Shown in pieces: positions 23,201 to 30,049 of a DNA stretch of 30,049 nucleotides. The translations under genes were made by a program, and so were the position numbers. A model generated the notes under the pieces. The model had not been told where the DNA came from. It did not search any database and saw nothing but the letters and a program-made list of their open reading frames with translations. The number at the start of each line of letters is the position of its first letter. The first letter of the stretch is position 1. The stretch covers positions 1-30,049 of the forward strand of contig NZ_JBATUX010000049.1 in the NCBI RefSeq assembly GCF_049671445.1, in the 5' to 3' direction. This DNA comes from Paenisporosarcina sp049671445. GTDB lineage: Bacteria; Bacillota; Bacilli; Bacillales_A; Planococcaceae.

Positions 23201-25423
23201 TTAGCTTGAGCAAGATTCACATTCCATCAATTCAATTGATGTGGAACGTACATAGTAAGTCGTCTTCAATCCCCTTGCCCACGCATCTAAATGTAAATCG
23301 AGCAATTCTTTTGCCTTGATTGTATTTTGGACATATAAGTTCAACGATACCCCTTGGTCGATATGGCGTTGACGAGCCGCGTTTTGTTTCAGCGTCCAGT
23401 GTTGATCGATGAAATACGCTGATTTGTAGTACCAAGTCGTATCTTTATTTAAGTCTGGTACGGTTACTGGGATTTTGTAGTCTTTCTTTTCTTCTGAATA
23501 ACTCTTTTGGAAAATCGGATCAATGCTAGCCGTGCTCCCTGCTAAAATTGAAGTAGAAGAATTCGGTGCAACGGCCATTAAATAACCATTTCGCATGCCA
23601 TTCATCGCTACTTCAAAGCGAAGTTCACGCCATTTTTTTGATGTGTATCCACGAGATTCGAAATAGTCACCCGTGTGGAAACCTGACCCTTTAAATAACG
23701 GATACGGCCCTTTTTCCCTTGATAAGGACATGGATGCTTCGATAGTTAAGTAGGCGATTTCTTCATATAGTTCATCTGCAAACTGGACGGCTTCATCTGT
23801 TTCCCAGCGTATTGATTTTAATGCTAATAAGTGATGCCAACCAAATGTGCCAAGACCAATTCCCCGGTATCTCGCGTTTGTCCGTTCGGCTTGCGGGACA
23901 GGAATCATATTCAAATCAATAACATTATCGAGCATGCGAACTTGCACGGTGATGAGTCGTTTTAAGACACCAGCTGGTACTGCTTTCCCCAAGTTGATTG
24001 AAGACAAATTACAGACGACAAAATCGCCTGGTTTACGGCGCGTTACGATGATATCATCTTCAATCGTAATGGATTCAAATTCAGTAGCACTCATGTTTTG
24101 AAAAATTTCTGTACATAAATTACTGCTATAAATCATACCTTCATGCTTATTCGTATTCATCCGGTTCACTTCGTCGCGGTAAAACATATAAGGGACACCT
24201 GTTTCAAGTTGACTCCGCATGATTCGTTTCATGATATCGATCGCAGGCACAACTTCTCTAGACAAGCGATCGTCTGCTACACACGCTTGATATTTATCGC
24301 GGAACGACCCCTTCCCACGCTTTTCATCGTAGGAATCTTCGAGAGAATAACCCATCACGGTGCGGACTTCATGTGGGTCGAACAATGCCCATTCTTCCCG
24401 CGCTTGTACTTTTTCCATAAAAATATCTGGCAAGCTCACACCTGTAAATATATCGTGAGCACGCATTCGCTCATCCCCGTTATTTAATTTTAAATCTAGA
24501 AACGGTAAAATATCCTTGTGCCAGACATCTAGATAAACGGCGATTGCTCCTTGTCGCTGACCGAGTTGATCGACGCTAACAGCTGTATTGTTCAATTGTT
24601 TAATCCAAGGCATGACCCCACTTGAAGCACCTTTAAATCCACGAATTGAAGAACCACGACTTCGCACTTTCCCCATGTAAATGCCAATACCGCCGCCGTA
24701 TTTTGATAATGTCGCAACATCCGTATTAGTGTCATAAATCCCTTGCAGACTATCATCTACCGTATCGATAAAACAGCTTGATAACTGACCATGTGGCTTG
24801 CCAGCATTAGAAAGTGTTGGCGTTGCCACCGTCATATATAAATTACTCATCGCCCAATATGCTTCTTTTACTTTCTCCAAGCGATTCAATGATTCATTTT
24901 GCATTAATGTCATGGCAATGATGAGCCATCGTTCTTGCGGAAGTTCCGCTGTCGTTTTATCAAAGTCTCTTGCTACGTATCGATCCATAACCGTTTTTAA
25001 TCCGATATATGTAAAAAGCGAGTCACGCTCAGGTTCAAGTATTTCACCTAAGTCTGTTATTTCTTCTTTTGTATAAACTTGAAGCAGTCGAGTATCATAT
25101 AATCCTTTGTCTGATAAACGAGTGAGATGTTTATAGAAATCCTTGTAAACATCATCCATTGAACAGCTTCGTAAAATGGCGATTTCACTGTAAACTTGAA
25201 CTAAATAAATACGTGCAGCTACAAATGTCCAAAACGGCTCTGCTTCGTCCAAATGACTAAGAGATTCTAATACCATCGCTTGTGACCACTGCGCATCTGT
25301 GCCATCAGGATTTCTCTTTATCCACTTATCATGTGCACGCAATAGTGGTGCTAACTGCTCTTCTGGAAATAATGTAAATAACTGATCAATATTAGCATCT
25401 TTTTTTGATAATACTTTTTGCAT
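23201..25423 (-). CDS. Class I ribonucleotide reductase, alpha (catalytic) subunit
   Basis: The large subunit reduces ribonucleoside diphosphates to deoxyribonucleotides. In the 740-residue protein the redox Cys pair is Cys217 (LSSCF) and Cys471 (VVCNLSS), the thiyl-radical Cys437 and Glu439 lie in SNLCTEIF, the radical-transfer pair is Tyr723-Tyr724, and the C-terminal shuttle is CESC (735-738). The N-terminus is too short for an intact ATP cone, so dATP inhibition through a cone is unlikely. I start at ATG 25423 after AAGGGGAA; an in-frame extension to 25465 would begin inside the riboswitch terminator. The operon is alpha-beta, behind NrdR boxes and a cobalamin riboswitch. Confidence 0.96.
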   Translation of the reverse strand: MQKVLSKKDANIDQLFTLFPEEQLAPLLRAHDKWIKRNPDGTDAQWSQAMVLESLSHLDEAEPFWTFVAARIYLVQVYSEIAILRSCSMDDVYKDFYKHLTRLSDKGLYDTRLLQVYTKEEITDLGEILEPERDSLFTYIGLKTVMDRYVARDFDKTTAELPQERWLIIAMTLMQNESLNRLEKVKEAYWAMSNLYMTVATPTLSNAGKPHGQLSSCFIDTVDDSLQGIYDTNTDVATLSKYGGGIGIYMGKVRSRGSSIRGFKGASSGVMPWIKQLNNTAVSVDQLGQRQGAIAVYLDVWHKDILPFLDLKLNNGDERMRAHDIFTGVSLPDIFMEKVQAREEWALFDPHEVRTVMGYSLEDSYDEKRGKGSFRDKYQACVADDRLSREVVPAIDIMKRIMRSQLETGVPYMFYRDEVNRMNTNKHEGMIYSSNLCTEIFQNMSATEFESITIEDDIIVTRRKPGDFVVCNLSSINLGKAVPAGVLKRLITVQVRMLDNVIDLNMIPVPQAERTNARYRGIGLGTFGWHHLLALKSIRWETDEAVQFADELYEEIAYLTIEASMSLSREKGPYPLFKGSGFHTGDYFESRGYTSKKWRELRFEVAMNGMRNGYLMAVAPNSSTSILAGSTASIDPIFQKSYSEEKKDYKIPVTVPDLNKDTTWYYKSAYFIDQHWTLKQNAARQRHIDQGVSLNLYVQNTIKAKELLDLHLDAWARGLKTTYYVRSTSIELMECESCSS

Positions 25424-25463
25424 ATAGTATATTCCCCTTCCAAAAACCCAATTTAAGAAACAC

Positions 25464-25503
25464 AAAAAAGCGATGAATCAGCCTTTTCGGCTGAGCCATC
25501 GCT
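25464..25503 (-). terminator. Riboswitch expression platform: intrinsic terminator
   Basis: On the minus strand AGCGATG (25497-25503) and CTCAGCC pair with GGCTGA and CATCGCT (25469-25475), followed by TTTTTT (25464-25469). It lies 40 bp before the RNR alpha start and downstream of the cobalamin aptamer, so B12 binding should end transcription here. TAGCGAG and CTCGCTA segments between aptamer and terminator offer an alternative hairpin. Confidence 0.88.
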
Positions 25504-25612
25504 CATGATTGATAGAATGAAAGGAGTTAAAGTGGTTAGCGAGAAAATGGAATATCGCTCGCTACTGATAGCTCGCTTCCACTCCTCAACCCCCGAAGAA
25601 AGTGATGCTTAT

Positions 25613-25771
25613 GAAAAAATGGCAGGTCTCCTGGCTCGTGCATTAGCCTTCCATACGCCTTCCCGTGTCATTACACAGTGGACTTTGTACAGTCGTTGCA
25701 CTTACAGTTGCGGGGACAGCTTCGGCATTTCACCGAATTCCCTATTAAACCATTGCTGGTACCATTTTTTC
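25613..25771 (-). promoter_or_regulatory. Cobalamin (B12) riboswitch aptamer
   Basis: Reading the minus strand, the hallmarks occur in order: P1 5' strand GAAAAAATGG (25762-25771), AATAGGGAATTCGGTGAAAT, GCTGTCCCCGCAACTGTAAG, CACTGTG, GGGAAGGC and the B12 box AGCCAGGAGACCTGCC (25621-25636). P1 closes with CCATTTTTTC (25613-25622), a perfect 10-bp pairing. With the terminator at 25464-25503 this is a transcriptional OFF switch for the class I RNR operon. Confidence 0.95.
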
Positions 25772-25777
25772 GTTTAC

Positions 25778-25824
25778 ATACTACATATTGTGTTTTATAT
25801 AAATATTAATTTAACATATTGTGT
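25778..25824 (-). promoter_or_regulatory. Tandem NrdR boxes
   Basis: ACACAATATGTAGTAT (25778-25793) matches the NrdR-box pattern acaCwAtATaTwGtgt at 14 of 16 positions. ACACAATATGTTAAAT (25809-25824) matches at 12 of 16. Their starts are 31 bp apart, the usual three-turn spacing of NrdR box pairs. The distal box overlaps the -10 region and the proximal box covers the start of the transcript, so NrdR would repress. Confidence 0.8.
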
Positions 25825-25836
25825 TTCATCGTTCAA
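25808..25836 (-). promoter_or_regulatory. Promoter of the RNR operon
   Basis: On the minus strand TTGAAC (25831-25836), a 17-bp spacer and TAAATT (25808-25813) preceded by TGT (extended -10). Transcription would begin near 25800, upstream of the aptamer. Confidence 0.6.
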
Positions 25837-25860
25837 TAGACGAAAAGTCTTTGCTTGTTC

Positions 25861-26316
25861 TTACCCCAGATTAACACTGACTAATTCACTTAAAAAATAT
25901 TTTTTGTCTTGTTCTTTTGCAATGTTTTCGGCTGCAGCTTGTCCGTGTTCGAACCAAATGGTCATAGATTCGGAATTTCCTCGGCATTTTTCTGCACGGG
26001 CAACTGATTCATAAGCAAAAGCTAAATCAAAATCTCCAAATCCTTCAGCTTCACATAGTTCAACACCTGAAATCCCATAAAAGTAAGCCGCATCCCCTTG
26101 CCCAAGAATGGCATGGACACGAGAGACTTGCCAATATCCTCTTATTAAATTAAGTTTGGTGCCAACTTGTCGCCAATGATAAAGTGATGCGTATGCTTTC
26201 TCAAGCATTTTTGAATCATCATCACGGGTACGAACTTTCATATCTATCTTATCCCATGTTTCATTGAACAACTGTATTGCCCATTTTTGGTGAAGTTCTT
26301 TTACTTCTGGAGACAT
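25861..26316 (-). CDS. Small TPR-like helical protein downstream of the diguanylate cyclase
   Basis: The 151-residue soluble protein is almost entirely helical. Two tandem stretches, around YASLYHWRQVGTKLNLIRGYWQ and FDLAFAYESVARAEKCRGN, have the small-large residue spacing of tetratricopeptide helices. I cannot name the family or assign a reaction. It begins 7 bp after the diguanylate cyclase stop, with AAGGGGTGATT as ribosome binding site, so the pair is co-transcribed and it may be a partner or output adaptor. No clear terminator follows before the RNR promoter region. Confidence 0.75.
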   Translation of the reverse strand: MSPEVKELHQKWAIQLFNETWDKIDMKVRTRDDDSKMLEKAYASLYHWRQVGTKLNLIRGYWQVSRVHAILGQGDAAYFYGISGVELCEAEGFGDFDLAFAYESVARAEKCRGNSESMTIWFEHGQAAAENIAKEQDKKYFLSELVSVNLG

Positions 26317-26323
26317 CTAAAAA

Positions 26324-27874
26324 TCACCCCTTTTTCTCTTGCTCCTTACGCTTTCTTTTCACTGAATACATCCGCTGATCAGCGAGTGCATAAAGCTCAT
26401 CATACGTTTTTCCTTCGAATGGATACGTACTATAGCCAACACTTAGCTCTATTTCAATCAACACATCCCTATAAACGAAAGGATGTTCTTGAAAAGCATG
26501 AAGAATTTGTTCCATTAACTGATCTACATTTTCGAAACGTTTGCTTTTAGAAACCGCAAAAACAAACTCGTCTCCTCCAATACGACCTACATGCCCACTT
26601 CCAGCAATCAACTCGCTGAGGATTGAGGCTGTATGAATAAGTACTTCATCTCCAATTAAATGTCCATAAACATCATTGATCGTTTTAAAGTGATCTAAAT
26701 CCAATAAACCAAAATAAGCTGTACGATCCGGATTATTGGCAATATATTTTTCGGATAATTGAACAAATGAAGCACGGTTAGCCACACCCGTTAACATATC
26801 GTGATAGGCAAGAAAATTCACACGGTCATCTGCTAGTTTTTCTTCAGTGACGTCACGACAAATTAAGTAGTAGGAGATTGCTTGATTTTTAATAAACTGT
26901 TTCCCGTCCAACAAGAAATAAGCATCGACGACATCACTTTGCATATGATACAAAATTGAGTGGATTGAGTTTCCTTGCTTTAATTGCTGTTGAATAGCTA
27001 ACAATTGTTCATCGTTTTCTTTATTTGTATGAAATAAATCAAAGAATTCTTTCTTTTTTCCAGGAAATCGTAACAGAGCCGCTTCATTCGCTTGTTCGAC
27101 TATCCATTTCTCAGAGAATATGAAAATAGCTGATGAATTCAAGTTAAAAAGAGTGGCATATTGATCATTTACATTCGATAAAAAATTATATTTTAACATG
27201 CTATATGTAAATAATACTGCTAATAATACCCCGGTATATAGATATGGATACGGAGGCAGAGCCCCACGATAATTTGGCAGACCTAATACAAGTATGACCA
27301 CGATTATGGTTAAAACAGTCCAAGAAAGAAATTTTAAAAGGTCGATATCTTGTTTAGTATGGACACGTTTAATGCCATTTCTCAACATGAAGTATGAAGG
27401 TAAAGATATGAGTGAACTAGAAAGAACAGCCACATAGTAAGCCATATCTAGTTTTCCATAAATCCAATGTCCCTGTCTTACATAATTATCGATGGTTTGA
27501 CTAGGATCCATTGTAAACATGTAAAAAACAAGGAATAGTAGTGGAACATAAAATAAACCAGGATATAGCCATTTAGGCATTATTTCTTCCATTTTAGACA
27601 CTTTGGCAAAAAAATGAAATCCAAACATCACAATTAACAAACCCGCTACAACCGTAATATAATCGTGAATATATGCACTGTTTTCGACCGGTAATATATG
27701 ACGAATAAATTCTCCAAGAAACATAATCGCATATAAGTTAATAATGATAAAGACAAGTTGATGCTCAGTCCGTTTAGGATTACGGAACATCACCACGAAA
27801 GACATCGCGAGTAAAGCAGACGCAGGTATAATATAGGCAAGAAAATAAGATAAAACATTTGAGATTGCCATCAT
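26324..27874 (-). CDS. Membrane diguanylate cyclase with N-terminal multi-span sensor
   Basis: The product makes cyclic di-GMP from two GTP. The 516-residue protein has seven membrane spans (about 5-30, 40-60, 72-92, 104-121, 143-165, 183-200, 210-228), resembling the 7TM input module of some sensor kinases, then a PAS-like segment (about 235-345, ending ICRDVTEEK) and a GGDEF domain with DMLTGVANR (359-367), DLDHFKTINDVYGH (392-405) and an intact active site GRIGGDEF (430-437). The residues before it (AGSGHVG) lack the RxxD inhibitory site, so product feedback is unlikely. ATG 27874 follows ATGAGG; the next codon is also ATG. It is the first gene of a two-gene operon. Confidence 0.93.
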   Translation of the reverse strand: MMAISNVLSYFLAYIIPASALLAMSFVVMFRNPKRTEHQLVFIIINLYAIMFLGEFIRHILPVENSAYIHDYITVVAGLLIVMFGFHFFAKVSKMEEIMPKWLYPGLFYVPLLFLVFYMFTMDPSQTIDNYVRQGHWIYGKLDMAYYVAVLSSSLISLPSYFMLRNGIKRVHTKQDIDLLKFLSWTVLTIIVVILVLGLPNYRGALPPYPYLYTGVLLAVLFTYSMLKYNFLSNVNDQYATLFNLNSSAIFIFSEKWIVEQANEAALLRFPGKKKEFFDLFHTNKENDEQLLAIQQQLKQGNSIHSILYHMQSDVVDAYFLLDGKQFIKNQAISYYLICRDVTEEKLADDRVNFLAYHDMLTGVANRASFVQLSEKYIANNPDRTAYFGLLDLDHFKTINDVYGHLIGDEVLIHTASILSELIAGSGHVGRIGGDEFVFAVSKSKRFENVDQLMEQILHAFQEHPFVYRDVLIEIELSVGYSTYPFEGKTYDELYALADQRMYSVKRKRKEQEKKG

Positions 27875-27917
27875 GAAGACCTCATTTCAGCTACCCGACT
27901 AGGTATATATATCTTCA

Positions 27918-27946
27918 AGTATAGTTGAAATTTGTCATTTTTTCAC
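27918..27946 (-). promoter_or_regulatory. Candidate promoter of the diguanylate cyclase operon
   Basis: On the minus strand GTGAAA (27941-27946), a 17-bp spacer and TATACT (27918-27923), matching consensus at 4 and 5 of 6 positions, about 45 bp before the start codon. Confidence 0.45.
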
Positions 27947-27991
27947 TATTTTCTGTCGATTAAAACACATCCGGTCTGGTATTTCCACGGA

Positions 27992-28140
27992 TCGGTGTCG
28001 ACTATGAGCGGATTCCTGTTTTCTATGAGCGTTTTCCTGTCGTCTATCAGCGCAAAAGACATGGCTATCGGCGAATCTTTGTCGACTATCAGCGGTTCTG
28101 TGACGTCTATGAGCGGATTTTTGTCGTCTATCAGCGAATC
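27992..28140. repeat. Tandem array, seven units, exact 21-bp period (CTATSAGCG core)
   Basis: The A of the core CTATGAGCG / CTATCAGCG / CTATCGGCG falls at 28004, 28025, 28046, 28067, 28088, 28109 and 28130: six steps of exactly 21 bp. The flanking TGTCGT / TGTCGA before each core is also largely kept; about six bases per unit vary. It lies between the diguanylate cyclase promoter and the uppP terminator. A Ser-rich open frame across it is an artefact of the period. Confidence 0.88.
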
Positions 28141-28153
28141 AAAAAAATCCCCT

Positions 28154-28183
28154 CAAAAATAGCGGCCTCATAGTGAGACCGCT
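28154..28183 (-). terminator. Intrinsic terminator after uppP
   Basis: AGCGGCCTCA (28161-28170) pairs with TGAGACCGCT (28174-28183), including one G-U pair, with a 3-base loop; ATTTTTG follows on the minus strand. It is 10 bp after the stop codon. Confidence 0.88.
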
Positions 28184-28193
28184 TGTGAATTAT

Positions 28194-29021
28194 TTAGAAA
28201 TAAATGATTACCGCTAACACTGCAGCTAATACCAAACGATAAATCGCAAATGGTGTTAACTTCCAATGTTCAATTAACTTCAAGAAGAATTTAATCGAAA
28301 TGAGTGCGAACACGAAAGCACTGATAAACCCTACAGCATAAAATGACATGTCGTTCGGATTGATGTCATCCCAATTCTTCAATAATGACAAGAAACTAGC
28401 TCCGAACATGATCGGAACGGCCATAATAAACGTAAAATCTGCAGCCGTACGGTGACTCATACCGAACAATACACCACCAGAAATGGTTGCACCTGAACGA
28501 GAAAAACCTGGCCATAATGAGAAACATTGTACAAGTCCTACAGTAAATGCTTGCTTATATGTAATTTGATCCAACGTTTGTGTTTTTGGTTTTTTTGGTC
28601 CAAATTTATCAGCAGCAAGCATTAAAAAGGCACCGATCACCAAACCGATTAACACTGTTCCAACAGAGAATAAATGCTCATCAATAAAATCTTCAAACAA
28701 CACACCCAGCACACCAGCTGGAATTAAACCTACAATTACATGTGACAACTTCAACTGAGAGCCTGGTGTTGCGTCTTTTATTTTATAAAGTCCGACTAAA
28801 CTAAATAGACGTTTCCAGAACACAACAATTACCGCCAAAATCGATCCAAGCTGAATAAAAATCTTGAACGAGTTAGCTGAATATTTGCCGAGAAACTCGG
28901 AAGTTTTTAACCACATATCATCCACAATAATTAAATGCCCAGTAGAAGAAACAGGAGCGAACTCCGTCATCCCTTCCACAAACCCTAGTATTAACGCTTT
29001 CAGTAAATCAAATAGTTCCAT
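28194..29021 (-). CDS. uppP: Undecaprenyl-diphosphatase UppP (BacA family)
   Basis: UppP dephosphorylates undecaprenyl pyrophosphate on the outer face of the membrane, regenerating the lipid carrier for peptidoglycan and teichoic acid synthesis; overproduction gives bacitracin tolerance in known cases. The 275-residue protein has about eight spans and both active-site motifs: Glu16-x3-Glu20 with PVSSTGH (23-29), and PGFSRSG (171-177). AAGGAG lies five bases before ATG 29021. It starts 9 bp after the dedA-family gene and ends at a strong terminator, so the two form a short operon. Confidence 0.96.
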   Translation of the reverse strand: MELFDLLKALILGFVEGMTEFAPVSSTGHLIIVDDMWLKTSEFLGKYSANSFKIFIQLGSILAVIVVFWKRLFSLVGLYKIKDATPGSQLKLSHVIVGLIPAGVLGVLFEDFIDEHLFSVGTVLIGLVIGAFLMLAADKFGPKKPKTQTLDQITYKQAFTVGLVQCFSLWPGFSRSGATISGGVLFGMSHRTAADFTFIMAVPIMFGASFLSLLKNWDDINPNDMSFYAVGFISAFVFALISIKFFLKLIEHWKLTPFAIYRLVLAAVLAVIIYF

Positions 29022-29030
29022 AATATCTCC

Positions 29031-29642
29031 TTATGCTCTTTTTTTTCGGAATTGTATATACCACCAAATTGCCGCTAGTCCTACAAGTACAATCACAACA
29101 TACGCAATATTTGAATAGACGTCCATAACGGCTACGATTGATTCCCAGTTATCGCCAACAGCCGCTCCAACCGATACTAAAATCGTATTCCAAATAAGTG
29201 TTCCTACTGTCGTAAATAACAAAAATAATCCAAACTTCATATTCGACATCCCAGCAGGAATCGAAATTAAACTACGAATCAATGGAATCAAGCGACAAAA
29301 TAGTACCGTCCAGATGCCGTATTTATCAAACCAGCTATCTGCTTTGTGAATATCTTTTCTCGTTAAACGTAAAACCCGTCCATAACGATCCACAATTTTC
29401 TCTAAGCGCTTTACATCAAGCTGTAAACCAAGCCCATAAAGAATGACAGCCCCAGCAACTGATCCAGCCGTTGACACTAAAATAACACCCATTGCCGTCA
29501 TATCTGACTGCGTCGTCATATATCCACCAAACGTCAATATCACTTCTGACGGAATTGGTGGGAAAATATTTTCAAGCATAATAAGCAAGAATATACCTAA
29601 GTATCCGTACTGGCTCATTATATCGGTAATCCAGTTTTCCAT
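29031..29642 (-). CDS. DedA family membrane protein, candidate undecaprenyl-phosphate flippase
   Basis: The 203-residue protein has about five spans or re-entrant helices. DedA signatures include NIFPPIPSEVIL (25-36), GGYMTTQ, and the conserved CRLIPLIRSLISIPAGMSNM segment with two functional Args. DedA proteins such as B. subtilis UptA (YngC) have been shown to return undecaprenyl phosphate to the inner leaflet. Sitting directly upstream of uppP, this member is a good candidate for that role, which is inferred from context. GGAGG precedes ATG 29642. Other DedA paralogues with unclear roles exist in Bacillales. Confidence 0.92.
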   Translation of the reverse strand: MENWITDIMSQYGYLGIFLLIMLENIFPPIPSEVILTFGGYMTTQSDMTAMGVILVSTAGSVAGAVILYGLGLQLDVKRLEKIVDRYGRVLRLTRKDIHKADSWFDKYGIWTVLFCRLIPLIRSLISIPAGMSNMKFGLFLLFTTVGTLIWNTILVSVGAAVGDNWESIVAVMDVYSNIAYVVIVLVGLAAIWWYIQFRKKRA

Positions 29643-29710
29643 GTCCAGCCTCCAACCAAAAATTTTCTATACCTTCTATGGTAACAATCTTGCGCAACTT
29701 TTCCCAATGT

Positions 29711-30049
29711 TTATTTCGTCGAAAACGTGACAGTAATCGACCAAAGCTCTGAACGAGACCCTAAGCGAAGCGGTGGACCCCAAAATCCAAAGCCAGATGA
29801 CACAAAAGCGTGCATCAAGCCTTTAAGTTTATACCCGTAATCAAGCTCGAATAAACGGCGAGTAAATAGGTGATTTGGCCACATTTGACCACGGTGCGTA
29901 TGCCCTGAGACATGCACATCCACACCAAGCTCGCTCGGTGTCTTTAAATCAAATGGTGTATGGTCCATTACGAACCAAGGTAGCTCGCTCTTCTCTGGCT
30001 TCAAGCTTGCCAAAGACTGTCGCTTGCCATTCGTTGCATCTTCTCTACC
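29711..30049 (-). CDS. Metallophosphoesterase, YkuE/YaeI-like (5' part beyond window)
   Basis: Only the C-terminal 112 codons lie in the window; the frame stays open to the right edge. The stretch shows VMDHTPF (the family's His before Pro), then VHVSGHTHRGQMWPN, the metal-binding GHTHxGQ motif of calcineurin-like phosphoesterases, and a GFGFWGPPLRLGSRSE ending typical of the YkuE/YaeI group that acts on membrane lipid-linked substrates. An internal TTG at 30013 is not the start, because the coding pattern (GREDATNGKRQSLASL) continues upstream. It is followed by the dedA-uppP operon after 68 bp in which I see no clear promoter. Confidence 0.88.
   Translation of the reverse strand, partial: GREDATNGKRQSLASLKPEKSELPWFVMDHTPFDLKTPSELGVDVHVSGHTHRGQMWPNHLFTRRLFELDYGYKLKGLMHAFVSSGFGFWGPPLRLGSRSELWSITVTFSTK

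Noticed and set aside
25424..25465. N-terminal extension of RNR alpha starting MCFLNW
   Set aside because: It overlaps the riboswitch terminator; the ATG at 25423 has the ribosome binding site and gives the normal N-terminus.
25505..26014. Plus-strand open frame across the RNR leader
   Set aside because: It is antisense to the cobalamin aptamer, NrdR boxes and the TPR-like gene; its composition is explained by those features.
27992..28140. Possible CRISPR array
   Set aside because: The conserved core is only about 10-15 bases, units are 21 bp, there are no unique spacers of 30 bp or more and no cas genes nearby.
27932..28162. Open frame encoding Ser-Met/Ile-Ser-Gly repeats
   Set aside because: It is an artefact of the exact 21-bp array; there is no ribosome binding site and it ends in the uppP terminator.
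1..30049. tRNA, rRNA, insertion sequence or prophage genes
   Set aside because: No tRNA-like cloverleaf, conserved rRNA segment, transposase or integrase motif was seen; the only mobile-like features are the non-coding palindromic elements.

Overview
The window looks like a chromosomal segment of a low-GC, Gram-positive Bacillales bacterium, most likely Bacillaceae or Planococcaceae. This rests on its ddl-murF cell-wall genes, an L-lysine 6-dehydrogenase of Geobacillus type, strong GGAGG-type ribosome binding sites, sigma-A and sigma-W type promoters, a CcpA cre site and U-tailed intrinsic terminators. I found no rRNA, tRNA, transposase, phage gene or CRISPR array.

Layout. (1) 29-3121, minus: ddl, murF and a two-domain YdeI/OmpD-associated protein form a peptidoglycan precursor operon. 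(2) 3309-5400: an unrecognised 251-residue protein is divergent from rodA. (3) 5401-6617: a 1.2 kb gene-free region holds three copies of a GC-rich palindromic element. (4) 6618-8763, minus: an ABC-F ATPase sits behind its own promoter, a 44-codon leader ORF and an intrinsic terminator, the arrangement of a ribosome-mediated attenuator. (5) 8764-12669, minus: a cre-controlled lysine catabolic operon encodes an aldehyde dehydrogenase, L-lysine 6-dehydrogenase and a glutaryl-CoA-dehydrogenase-like enzyme. (6) 12784-13648, plus: an AIM24-family protein follows a consensus sigma-W promoter. (7) 13882-15247, minus: an MFS exporter sits behind a 17-residue leader peptide and an RNA fold that can hide its ribosome binding site. 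(8) 15336-20873, plus: a DcuS/CitA-type two-component system is followed by a tripartite tricarboxylate transporter (tctC-tctB-tctA). (9) 20874-22146: repeats plus a PhnB-like VOC protein. (10) 22147-25836, minus: a class I ribonucleotide reductase operon has a tandem NrdR-box promoter and a cobalamin riboswitch with a terminator. (11) 25861-27946, minus: a membrane diguanylate cyclase is paired with a small helical protein. (12) 28194-29642, minus: a dedA-uppP operon for undecaprenyl-phosphate recycling. (13) A metallophosphoesterase runs off the right edge.

Regulation is the most interesting layer. Three transcripts (RNR, ABC-F, MFS) carry long, structured leaders, each apparently using a different mechanism. 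Four intergenic gaps also hold arrays of degenerate repeats phased at about 21 bp, two DNA helical turns, built on three different core words; the clearest has seven units at exactly 21-bp steps. I cannot assign them a function.

All homology calls are by recognition of motifs and remembered family sequences. No database search was run. RNA folds were paired by eye, without energy calculation.
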